A DNA stretch of 64,000 nucleotides, taken from contig CM060967.1 in the NCBI GenBank assembly GCA_030765045.1, positions 25,184,284-25,248,283 on the forward strand, written 5' to 3'. Position numbers and translations under genes: made by a program. The notes below the pieces were generated by a model. The model did not search any database and was not told the DNA's origin. It was given only the letters and a program-made list of their open reading frames with translations. Shown here piece after piece: positions 34,530 to 46,300 of the stretch; within the stretch, counting starts at the first letter, position 1, and each line of letters opens with the position of its first letter. Origin of the DNA: Tenodera sinensis. Taxonomy: Eukaryota > Arthropoda > Insecta > Mantodea > Mantidae.

Positions 34530-34605
34530 TTGTTTTCTAGTGCCTTACATCTGGCAATGAAGCCATTAGCATTCGTGCTTTCCAATACTTTTGAACTGTA
34601 GTTTC
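34530..34605 (-). mobile_element. LINE 3'-end fragment, (AAC)n-tailed family
   Basis: GTTGTTGTT then GGCAATGAAGCCATTAGCAT and GCTTTCCAATACTTTTGAAC match the 3' end of the LINE at 61104-61170 (ATGAAGTCATTAATCCTC, CTCTCCAATATTTTTCACTG). On the minus strand it ends in an AACAACAAC tail. Confidence 0.6.
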
Positions 34606-35394
34606 TTCTGATCTTAATGTGGCTTTCATGTAACTGTTTTCTTAACGGGCACCAGTTTTACAATGTGGCAGTTACATCACCCAAGTTAAACCCCCATTTT
34701 GCAAGGGGGACCACACCTATCGTTGGTCAACAGGTCCATCGGACCTAGCCGGGAGGACTAAATAGGTGGTATTTAGATCCACCGACCTTCCCCTCATGTG
34801 CCTCTGAGGGACGCTGTTGTGCTGTGATAGGCCAGCACATATGTAAATGCCATTTTGATTTGTTTTGGCAAGATTATGCTCACATAGCACTTGGGACAGG
34901 AGGCCACACAGCAATTGCTGCATTGCTATTTTATTTCTATGTATGCTAGAATTGTGATTTATTTATTGGCATAGCCCATTTTGGCAAGCACCCATTCAAT
35001 TGTCAGTTTCAGTTTAAAATTTAGAGCCATTAAATCGATCTAAATTTTGAAACATGTTGCAATATTAATTGAAGGCAAGTTTTATTTATGCTATACCTCA
35101 CTTTCGAAAATTAGGTCAAGTTTCAGGAACCTTCATTCCCATCTTCAGCTAACAACTGACTGATAGACTGACTGGTTGATAGATGTAGACGTCATGTCAT
35201 GCAGTATACTATTAAATAAGACTTACCTTCAATTAATGTGTTTAACCTTGTTTGTTAAAAAACTTCCAACATTATTGAAATGTTAATCTATATTCAATTT
35301 TGGAAACCTGCTTCCACATACTTTCTACCATAAGGGGCTCAAAAGTTCTGCAACACAAATTAGATTATAACTTTTGTTTTTTGTTTTTATGAAC

Positions 35395-35625
35395 TCTAGG
35401 AGATTAGTGGAATGGGTTCCTCAGTCCCCAGATTTAAGTCTAATGTGGGAAGATCCCTACAGAGCAATACTGTGAAGATCAGAGTCATCTAGCATCTGCA
35501 TGAATACCTTAATATGGTGCATCATGAACTGACAGACTTGAGAGCCATAGCTAAATGCCTACAACTGTGTGTTGGCAGATAGAAATTGACTGCAACCCAA
35601 TGCATGATGTAGTACTTTTGAGCCA
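35395..35625 (+). pseudogene. Tc1-like transposase C-terminal fragment
   Basis: A broken frame reads VEWVPQSPDLSLMWEDPYRA (the SPDLNPIE region with changed residues) and, after shifts, HHELTDLRAIAKCLQ. Only the last catalytic region survives; no ends were found. Confidence 0.45.
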
Positions 35626-36999
35626 TCCTGTTAAGGAGTGTACCTATCTGCCTCAGAAGATTGCTTTAAAAAGTTTTGTTAAAATTATTTTAAACTGCTA
35701 TGAGTGGCATGCTTAAATAATAACTTTGAAAGAAGCAAAGAATCCAGATTTGTTAAAATAAATATCTACTCAGGTATTTTAAGCATTGCCTTTACTTTTC
35801 ATTTTCTCTTATTTCTCATTCTTTCCGATGACAACATTGTAAGCATTAAATGTTTAATACATTGCTATAATCGGTGTTACCATATCTCCATAAATGAATA
35901 GATATGTATCTCTAATAGTATGGTTTGAAGAATGCTACTGCAGAAGTAAAAATTAACCAACAAATAGATTTTTCACAGACAAAAGACTGCTGAAAGGCAA
36001 TACAAAATTAAGACTCTTGTCTACTCATAATAGCAATGTCAATAGATTGCATTATGTATTATTAATACACTAAATAACTTACTTAGACATCTACCGCAAA
36101 TTTTTGTGCAGAACATACAAATCTGTGGCAGTATAAGAAACTTTGTGCTCAAATAGAATGAAGATGAAATTACTGAATGTATGTTCTACATTCATGTGTT
36201 ACATGTTTTATTAAATCTTTGTGCTTTTAAATTTTGCTTAAAGCAATTAATAAATAACTCAGTTTAAGACAATTTTCCATGTCCTTCTATAACACAATAA
36301 ACTTTCTTAGAAAAATATAACAATAAACACAGTTTATTTTCAACAATGTGCGTGAACTGATGTAGATAAATACTGAAGTTAATCTGAATAAATATGAAGA
36401 GATTTGGCTTTCTGATACGGTAAGATTCCTGCATTTACACAACTCTTTCATTCACATTTGGCATTGGCACATTTTACAACTTACTTAACCAGAAATTACA
36501 GGTTTTTACACACTTTTCATCAAGGGTGGCTTATCCTTTCAGCTGAGAGGCTGCAGTACTACCATTTTGAAAGACAATTAAAAACAGCACTTTATATCTT
36601 TTAGTAGAGCTTGTATATTTTTTATACATTTATGTCCTTATACAGCTAAGGCTATATCCTTTTACCCGAGGCATCAACAATCAAGAAACTATAAGTATTT
36701 GACTGTGTTCGTGTGGTTGGGGATGTAACACCATATTGCTGCAAGTAGGTGGCAGATTAGAAAGGAAAAGGAAGACGTTTTTTACACTTCTAACCCCATA
36801 CTTTGCCCACACCATTATGACTAATGTTTAATATAGTTCAATCAATGTAATTTTCTGCCTTAGTATTATATTTCCATTGGAATATAACTGCTCTTTACCT
36901 AACATCACCTTGCAAACAAAATTTGTTTGCATTGTGTAAAGTTGGGTACAAATCTCATGACTATAAATTTTCTCAAGCTTCTAGCCAGGTAAATGGTTG
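35626..36999. other. intergenic, nothing recognised
   Basis: AT-rich up to the Penelope-like remnant. Confidence 0.4.
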
Positions 37000-37775
37000 G
37001 TTTGAAACTAATGTTCAAAGATGTTCATCTTTATCTTCACGATCAATAGATGGAGATGGAACTCTGGATCTCTATATTTGAAGTACCAGAACAGAGATTT
37101 GAAGCTGAAATCATGTCGATTCGCATGATCTTCTTGCCCATTAAACAATATCATAGCATTTAATGTGACCAATGTGTGAGTATAGACCTGGCAGAAACAT
37201 TGTGAAATGTTTGTCCAGGCTTTCATCATTGGTGTGCAACTCAAAATTATGCCTGAATCACAGTTAAGACTTCCAATTTTGGGTGAGATGTCTGGAGCTT
37301 TTTTCACCCTTCTGTATCAGCAGCTCAAACACATCGCCACCATCTTGATGTTGATGAATTTGGCCCTGTGCCCTTTTTCAATATGTTTAGCTAATCCAGA
37401 TTTTTTGGATTACTTGAGCCTAATACTTGGGTGTTCTGTAACACATGTAGCAACAGTGTAATCTGTGTGGTCAATTTACATTTGTGGATGGTTTTGATGT
37501 CATATTTCTGGAGCAGTATCCTTATCTTTCCCAAAAAATTGTCACTGAGTAGTATGCAGGCTATGGCAGCTGGTTTATGTTTTTTATAAGTATCCCAGTC
37601 TGGCTCTTCTCAAAGCACCTATAATTTCCTTGGCTGAATATCCATTCTGTTGGAGTGAGAGCTTTAGATGTTGGATGTCAGTTTGTAGGTTATCTGGATC
37701 GATACTAACGCTGTTCTGTATGTCAATGCGTTGTGGTTGTAATCCATGTTGCCCAGCCCAATTATCCACTTTATA
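37000..37775 (-). pseudogene. Penelope-like retroelement remnant
   Basis: On the minus strand, 37769-37584 reads LQTDIQHLKLSLQQNGYSAK followed by EIIGALRRAR. Downstream, across stops and shifts, are ILLQKYDIKTIHKC, TEHPSIRLK and SGLAKHIEKGHRAKF. These are the post-RT linker and the middle of the GIY-YIG domain of Penelope-like elements. The RT core is not present. Confidence 0.6.
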
Positions 37776-40304
37776 CCAAAAGATTAATAGTTAAAGTATC
37801 CAATGTATGCTTATATGAAGTGTTTTTATTTTTATCTTGTGTAATTTAACTCAATGTTAAGAAACTGTCTGAAGCTTAGAGTTTGGAAGGGTGAAAACTG
37901 TTAACAGAGATAAAAAAAATTATGTTGCTATCAAGGTGGCTTCATTATTATTTCCTGCACACAGGAACCGACACAAACGACTGCACTTGTAATAAATAGC
38001 AATCAGTTGTAATAAGTTGGAAGTTTGATGACTTTGGTTGGAATTCACTTTTTAACATGTCTGTTTTTTTTTTTTGCAATCTGTTTATAACATATGTTTG
38101 GAAGACGTGAAGGAGGTTAAGCCTCACATTTAGGTAAAGTCACGACTCCATGTTGAACAAATGTAGGTGGGGGACATATAAAAACCAATAAGGTGTAAGA
38201 TCGTAGATGCATGGCAGTAAGATGACATAATGGCACGAAAACTTCAGCTAATAGGAAATTTTTGAGCTGCAGTCATGCCACTATAAATACAGGGGCAGAC
38301 GCCGAAATTCGGCAGCTCCTCCAAAATATTCAAGAGGTGGACCTGCTACTGGGCAGAGTAATAATTGCCACCAAAAAGTTTGTGAAGTTTGCATCATGTT
38401 AAATCTACAAGTCGTGTGACCAGACTTATTTGCATAAGATTGGTCTCGTGTCAGATCCTCTCTCAGATGATCACAGTTTCTTAACGAAAAAGGCATAGTG
38501 TTGTGAACTATCAGAAGTGCAAATAAATACAGTGTGTCCATCTGGAAACCGTATAGTACAGTGTTTTAATTCTTGTCTGTCCCTTTACCACACCCTGGAT
38601 CGACAACTCCTTTACCGAGGAGAAAAGTCTCTTCCTAAAATATAGGTAGCCGAGGGCAGATATTGGGAAGACTACAGCAGTGGATTGGACCCCAGGCAAG
38701 CACACAAACCCACCAAGAACTTCTCAAGGACTGCAGATAAGGTGAGCAATCAGCAGTGGGAATAACAAATCCTGTGGAAGTTCCTGCTTCACGGTTAAGG
38801 ATATTGATTTCAAACCAACCATTTACTTATCTTGAGGTCTGATAAAATGGTGAATTATTATGCCAACAAGGAAAGCTTCATCTGTTGTTTTAAATTTCCT
38901 CTTAGTCTGCATGTCATTGCTACAGGACTTGCTGGTGGTCATTGCATCCACATCTTATTTTTCTGTTTTTTGCTGTGGCAGCTTAAGTAATTTGGTATGA
39001 GTGTTTGCAAACTCCACAATATATATTTTTCTAGTCTTGGCCTTGTGGAGAAGTTAAAAGATTGTTACTCAGATTCTGTCCAGCCAAAGCAGTGCATATG
39101 TAAAGAAGTATAGCAGCAATTTTTATAAGCATTTGTGGTTTTGTGGATGTGAGCAAACAAATGTTCTTGCCTCTTCTTTGGTAACAGCTATATTTTAGTC
39201 ATGTTTTCACAGTAAAATTTTAAAAATAGTAAAATCTACTGTAGCACCCCATTCATAAGTTCATAGGCCACCCCCAATTTTTATTATTATACACAATATT
39301 CCAAATATTAGTTTCTCTTCTGTGCATCTCTTTGCAAAACAAATATTCAGAACACTTATTTTAAAATGTTTTCTTACGCCTGTTAATATCCACATTGATC
39401 CTTTGCTTCTGATTCAGTTTTAGGAATGCATATTTTCAGTATAAATGCACAAATGCAAACCATTTCAGCACTTCCAAGAAAACTAGAAAATGCTACAGGA
39501 GAATTAGTTCTTATAATATATTCTATACCTCTACTTTAAGATATGTAAATGAAATGTAGCAGAGTCATACAATTACTTAATGATTCTGTATTAACATCCA
39601 TGATTTCTTTGCAGTAACTAGCATGAAATATACTCTAATATTTACAAAAGAAGATGGTGATAACAGAGTTGCAGGATGTTCTGTAATACATTGAAGTACA
39701 AAATGTGTCATTGAGTGGTTTAGGTTCTTACCATAAATGCAAAGGTACTTTGCAGGTTGTGATCTATATGTTCTCCCATTAAATGTAAAGTTTACAACAA
39801 ATGATAGCTTATGAAATCCATGATACTGTCAGCCCTATTGAAGCTCATATTGCATTTGACCACAAGAGCATAAAACCTGAATAAAACTGCCTCGCACAGG
39901 CAAGGAAACAGGAACCAGAAATGGAGGAAAAATTAAAAGACTGTTTTCAAATTTGATCCCAGCTTATTGGTCTGGAAACAGAACTGGAAGACTTGTTTGT
40001 TTCTAAGCTTCCCATTCAGATATGTTACATTTTTATTGCACGTAAACATCTCTCTTATAGAAAATATCTAACCCTTCAGAGCTGGAATGAGAACATAACC
40101 ACAAAACTCCAGAGATCAAGTTAATAGTTGCCAGCTGAGCATTTACAATTGACTATCTAATACTTTGTTATCTAATACAGTTATCATCAGAAATAGAACT
40201 GAATTTTATTTATGGACACTCTTTAACTGCTATGGTTCTTAGACCCCATTCTATATTGGGCATGAAAGACTGCTTCATTTTGCTCAGGGGCTTCTATCAG
40301 GCTT
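37776..40304. other. intergenic, probably decayed repeat at 38100-38700
   Basis: Around 38270-38480, CACTATAAATACAGGGGCAG and CTCTCTCAGATGATCACAGT followed by AACGAAAAAGG look like an eroded Penelope terminal repeat. The rest is unassigned. Confidence 0.3.
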
Positions 40305-40490
40305 GAGGTTCTCTTATGTGCTGTAAATCTATGACATGGGACCACAAGCTTTACTTCCCTTCCAAAGGAATTCATGCTAAGGATTTTTGTGCCCAAAAAA
40401 ATTCACTGCCCTCTTCCAGGTTTGAATCTGCAACCTCAGGGACCAGAGGCTACCATGCTATCCCTAGACCACGGAGGACACCATCATATG
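40305..40490 (-). mobile_element. SINE-like repeat, family F, copy 2
   Basis: On the minus strand a tRNA-like head (CCGTGGTCTAGGGATAGCAT, then GATTCAAACCTGG) precedes a body shared with 23860-24010. Confidence 0.55.
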
Positions 40491-41257
40491 CGAATATTTT
40501 GCTAGATGCTATCCATAGCCAGTTAAAACGGGTTTAAGAGGGATTCCCAGTCGAAGTTAATGCAGTTGTACACTGTGAAAGTAATTGTGCCTTTTAAGTG
40601 TGTTCTGCATGATATATGAAGATGTCTACATTGCTAAAAAGCATCTTTAATGCAAAACAGCTAACAGCTGAGTCTTCAACCTTGAGTTGTCCAAAAGTGA
40701 TAACCTCAGCAAGAAATCCCTGAAAAGACACCAAAGGACACAATCTTCAACATGACAGCACCACCGCATAATAGCAATTGGCACCAAGTTGAGGATGAGA
40801 GCAAATGAGCTCTTGAAACATGCCCATTTTAATAAGTGATGTAGTGTCAATAAATCTGATTCACTTTACTATCTAGATAACTGCTGGAATTATTTCTAGT
40901 CACATGCTCAGAAAAATAAAACTTAGATAACTTTTGAAGAACTCTAGCTTTTAACCTCCATTTCAAATATTCTAGAATGAGGTGCATTTAGTTTAAGGAT
41001 CATAATTAATAAATGTTATTGCTGTTTAAAATTTTTTTACTAAAAGTACTGCTAACTTGAATTATATTGGTTGAATTGCAAGCAGAGGAAGATGACTCTT
41101 GGTAAGCTATAAACAAATGACATCCTAACATGTAAAATGAATGTTTCTAAGCTGTGATCAATATATTAATGTGTAATTCCATTCCTGTGCATTTAATATT
41201 AATCAACATCCCTTAATGCTCTAGTCTTTCACTTTTCATTCTAATTCCCATTCCCAA
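40491..41257. other. downstream of Phm, nothing recognised
   Basis: Probably intergenic; the part nearer 41784 is likely Phm 3' UTR. Confidence 0.35.
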
Positions 41258-41263
41258 TTTATT
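41258..41263 (-). terminator. candidate Phm polyadenylation signal
   Basis: AATAAA on the minus strand about 520 bases after the Phm stop. It is one of several AT-rich candidates downstream, so the assignment is weak. Confidence 0.3.
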
Positions 41264-41783
41264 GTGTGCCAGACTTTTCTATAGACGATTAGTAAAATGT
41301 TTGCAATATCATAAATGAAAATGGGATAGTGCCCTTTTTAGGACCTATATGTAACATTCTCAAATATTACTGCATATTTTTACATCCTTTATAGTCCAAG
41401 CTATTTTAACTAAAACTTCTTTGTACCTGGGTCAATCTCATAAATCCCATTTCAGATAATTGCAGACTGCAACTCTTTAAGAAATGCATGTGAAATGGCA
41501 TGTATAGCCATTAGAATAATAGTCTTTAAGGTATATATAAAAACACATAGCGGAAGAAATTACAACTTGCGGAAACAATATGCAATATGAATACAGCCTC
41601 AAAGGATCTTTATATGGGCAATTCTTATATTATTCAATTTTTAAGTAACATTGGAAATGTGGAAATGCTGAAAGATAGAGCTTTAGTAATTTATCATGGC
41701 CAACATACCAAGTGAGAACAGTGGATCACTTTGTTAGGATTCTTGATAAACTCTTCTATGTTGTGGTTTCGGAGATAATAGGC

Positions 41784-41943
41784 TTAGAGCGTGCTGGCAT
41801 CTTCATCAGGAATGTTAGTAAGCTCATTGGACCAGTAATAGTAGGGTGGTCCAGAGGTGAAACAGTATTTCTTCTCCAGCGGTGACTCTGTTTCCACCCA
41901 GTACATCAGATAGAAGTTGCACATTTCATCAGAATTTGTAGAC
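41784..41943 (-). CDS. Phm: Phm last exon (DEMCNFYLMYW and stop)
   Basis: The acceptor is ATCCACAG. It reads STNSDEMCNFYLMYWVETES, then an acidic end DEDASTL and TAA at 41786-41784. The Met of DEMCN is a CuB ligand. There is no linker or PAL domain after it. Confidence 0.96.
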
Positions 41944-43341
41944 CTGTGGATGTTACATCAGTATTAAACAAAGAAATATTTAAAGTTGAGGTAATGATAC
42001 TTATCACTTATTTTGATTTCCATTATTTGGTTTTCATCGAACAAGTTTTAAAAACCTTTGTCTCCATCGCTTTCAACTGACAATAAAGGCAATGATCTTT
42101 TATAATACACTCTTCGCTAATGAGTTTTCTTTTAATAGTCTAGAACATTGTCACTGCCCGGGTAATTCAAAAAATACTTCTGCAATCAAATCAATGGAAA
42201 AAGCTGAAGCTATTGGCAGTGAAGTAAAATAAATCAACAAATATCTTTGGTAAGTTGCAGATATTTCAAAAGACAGACCAGGTTTCATGGATCATTCACT
42301 CACATTATCAGTGTTATTTTATTATAAACAAAGCAATATCAATGATGTGAGAGTGACTCATGAAACCTGGTCTGCCTTTTGAAATATTCACAATTTACCA
42401 AAGATAAGTGAAGCTTAGTCTAAATATTTATTGTATTTGTTGAAATACTTCAGCTTTTGAGCAAGACAACCTATACAGAAACTATCAAGATTTGTTGTTA
42501 GGTAAACTTATAATCCAAATTATACAATGTGAACTACATAACCTAATCATACATTTTAAAGCTTGAACAATGAATGTACTTGGGCTGAAATTTTATTTAT
42601 CCAAAGCAATTAGAATTGATTTAAACAATCAGTTGCAATTCTATATTTTTTTTGTATATAACGCATGTTTCAGAGAATGCCTTAACTGTACATTTAAAGG
42701 CTACAGATAAGCTATTTACTTAGATATGCCCTTCCAAGCAAAGTTGCTTTACAACTTTTCCACAATGGTGTTCTTGTTTAGAATGAATGTATTCTTATAG
42801 CAAAATATGCTTACCCTATATAAGTTACGGTTGTGCGGTTACTTTCCATTGTGCATCGAGCAGCCTAAAAACAATATCAGAAGAAATAACATTAGTATTA
42901 ATGAGCACTTTGTATTGCATTAATCAGTCCATAACTGAGCTGCTTGCCAAGCAATGCAGAATAACAAAATAAATTTGCCAATAATAACATAAAATACAGT
43001 AATCAATAAAAATGACTGAGTTACATTGATGTAATTCTCTTATTGTTTATTTTTACATAGCTTCCACAAACTATTTGTATGAAAGGTTATTTTTCTATTT
43101 ATTTCATGTTAATAACCTTTGTAGAAATAGTTTTATTGCACCTTTTGTTATATGAACAAGGAGAATAGGGCAGGCTCATTCGATAAATGTTTAACCCTTT
43201 CACTTAGACAACGGAGCATTTAACTCTTTCACTGTTGAGATATTTTCCACTTTCTTGTTACGCTAACCTAAATAAATTGAATTCCAGTATTTGCAGCTGT
43301 TTCCTATTGTAAAAATATTAAATTTTTGCAATAAAACGGTA

Positions 43342-43376
<35 letters not shown>

Positions 43377-46300
43377 CATGCTGGGATTCGAACTTGCAAC
43401 GTTTGGCTTTGAATGAATGGCCAGTTCATTGCATATTGCCTTAACCATCACGGCTATCTGAATTGCTTCGGCCGAGGTGCCTTGGAAAGAGATATGAAAA
43501 CTAGTTTAGGAATTAGAGGAAGGACAGCATATGTAGTAAAATATCTCAGCAGTGAAAGAGTTAACAGCTGGGAGCTAAGGCTAGAAGTTTTGAACAACTC
43601 AAACCAATTTCCCATTTATAAGGCCAATCAGTAACAATTGATGTCCTAAAACACAGAAACCATGTGTAGACATACTTGGAAATGTAGAATCACAACTGAA
43701 AAATTCAATGTCATCGCCGGAATATGAGCCATGGATCTTCTGCTCTACATGTGGCTGCTCTGAGCTACCATGGCAAAATGCCAGTACATTAAATTCCTCA
43801 ACTGATTCACATTTTTCTAATAGGGTCATAATATCACTATAAAGGGAAAGTAGGGTTAGCTCAATGGTACTCGCAGAATGAGCTACTCTTTGTGAATTGA
43901 ATTTCCCTTGGACAGTCCTGTTTTTGGGGAATTTAATGCCATGCTGGCAAGTTGCCATGGCAGCTCTGGAGTTAGAGCAACCAAATGTGAAGCAGGTCTG
44001 TGGTTCAAATCCCAGCTGTGGCATGAATTTTTCAGTTTTGATTCTATCTCTCAAATATTGCCACACACAATTTGTGTGTTTAAAAACACCAGCAGTAGTT
44101 GTTTGGCATAAGAAAATAACAATTAAGTCAGTAATTTTGATTCCTTGCTCAGAAGAGCTTCCAAGTTCATAGAACTTCCCCAGTGAAATTATTTTTTTGT
44201 CTAACATCTTAAAATCTTAGCTTACACTTCATAAGAGAACTTAAGATTATGGCTGATACAAAATTTAATAGTGGGTGGCAGGAAGAGCTGGTTAACACAA
44301 AATCCAATCGGAGGCTTGCCAGGCCTTGCTAAATTGTATAGTTAAACATGTTGTGAAATCACGTTGTAAAGCCAGTGATACAAGTGTCATTTGTGCCCAC
44401 AAAATTTATTTACACAACAGGAAAGAGAACAGTAGCAGTCAGGTATCAGTTGCCATTAAATTTTGTGTCTACCATAAATAACACAATTTAGTCAATGTTT
44501 AAAAGTTAGTGTTTGATAACTTACCAATTTGTCTCCACGTAAAATGGGATCCTTATTAACAACCGGATAGAACATCTGAGGAGTAAGTGGATCACGTTTT
44601 CCAAGCAATTTCCAGTGATCACTGCCATTCTCATCAGTGCGAATATGGTATCCAGCAACTACTCTGCCTGTACAAGAAAAAATGATGTTAAAATCTGTGC
44701 TATTTACTGCAAGAACATATCTGCATTTTCAAATCAAGGAACTCTGCAGTAGTTGCGATGACATTCTGTTAAACTACAAGTGGTATACAACTAAACTCAA
44801 GTTATCCAATTGTAGAAAAATGCAACATGCAGCCAACAAGATAATTTCCAATGGATATGGCAAAATATAAACTTTTTTATATAGCTTCTCTTTATGAAGC
44901 TTTCACCAGACCCTCATGACCTAGTTGTCGACAGGCCGTTAAACACCATCACTCACTCCTGAAGCTTTTGCTTAATGGGTTACTAGAAACAAGTAATAGA
45001 CATAGCAAACCTCTTCTTTTGACAATGCTTAATTCAAATAAGTGAATGAAATGTTCCATTACGCCATCAGAAAAATAAGGCTGTGCCACAGAAAGGCACA
45101 GTCACAATTTGCAACATTTGAGATCTTCTATTTTCTTAAATCTCTGCTCACTTTACAGATTAATGTTGAAACAATCATAGAAAAATGCTACTTGAAACTG
45201 TTTATCCCCAGTTTGATTTGCCCCTTCAAGGGGCATATAAAATTACACACAACAGAATTTCACTCAAAATACAAAATTAAAAGTATAGCACCGTAAACGT
45301 GAATGATGCTAAGATATTTTCTATGCTCAGGGTAATATTCTCATACAGTTAAAATGAACAAATTCAGATTTGGCTTTTCAGTCCAATGGTCCCAGGTTCA
45401 ACTCCTCACCAGTGGAGAAATTTTTTTTATTAAGTTTATTTACTACCCTCTGTTGCTCCTGGAAATATCATATGTGTTTCAATTTCTAGAGTATAAAACG
45501 AATGTTTATTTAATCCACTGTAAATGAACATGTTACTTTTGTTTCTTAACTCAAACATACAAATATGATTAAAGAAGTTAAAGCAGAGTGTTCAAATAAA
45601 GTTGTTGTAAAACATATTAAGAAATCAGCTTACAAACAAACATTTATGTATTATGAGACTTTAATGAAACCAACACAGGTTTCACAGATTTTAAACATTT
45701 AGAGAAGACAAGAAGCAATGCTAGACTTCCAATAAAAGCTAATTCTTTTATCCTACTTTCAATTATAGAATGCCTTTCTTGGTATACCAGTTTTCTGACC
45801 GCATGATTGTTGTACATTTTGTTGTAAACACTGGGGCTTCTCGGTAGCCCCAGCCTCTAAAACAGTATATAAAACCATTGCCACCGCCACCATCCCAAGC
45901 AGTTGGAAAACTTATAATGCATGTAATGGACAAGTAAAACATGTTTTAAAGTAATAAATTGTTTTAGGAGTGTGGTGTGACTCCACTTTATTAGATGAAT
46001 GCTTCATTGTGAAGAGCTCCAAATTATTTTAATCAAAAAGGAGTTATTATAGTTTATGTACATAGCCCATTGTGCTTTGTGTTTGCACCTTGTGTGCTAC
46101 AGTGGTTTTTAAAATAGGTTCATATCTACAGAGTTTTTACGTTTGCAAAAAGGGGCTTAGTTTAGGAAACAAGAATTCTAAATAAAAAATATATTTTTTT
46201 TTATTTATCACAAATCAGTAATAACGATGTAACACACCAACTTTTACAATAATTTCGAAGTTACATGATTCCTAAATAAAATTTTGCACCCTCGATATGA

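Noticed and set aside
43599..44207. 202-codon minus-strand frame
   Set aside because: Runs through a foldback SINE; its residues come from tRNA-like and tail sequence.
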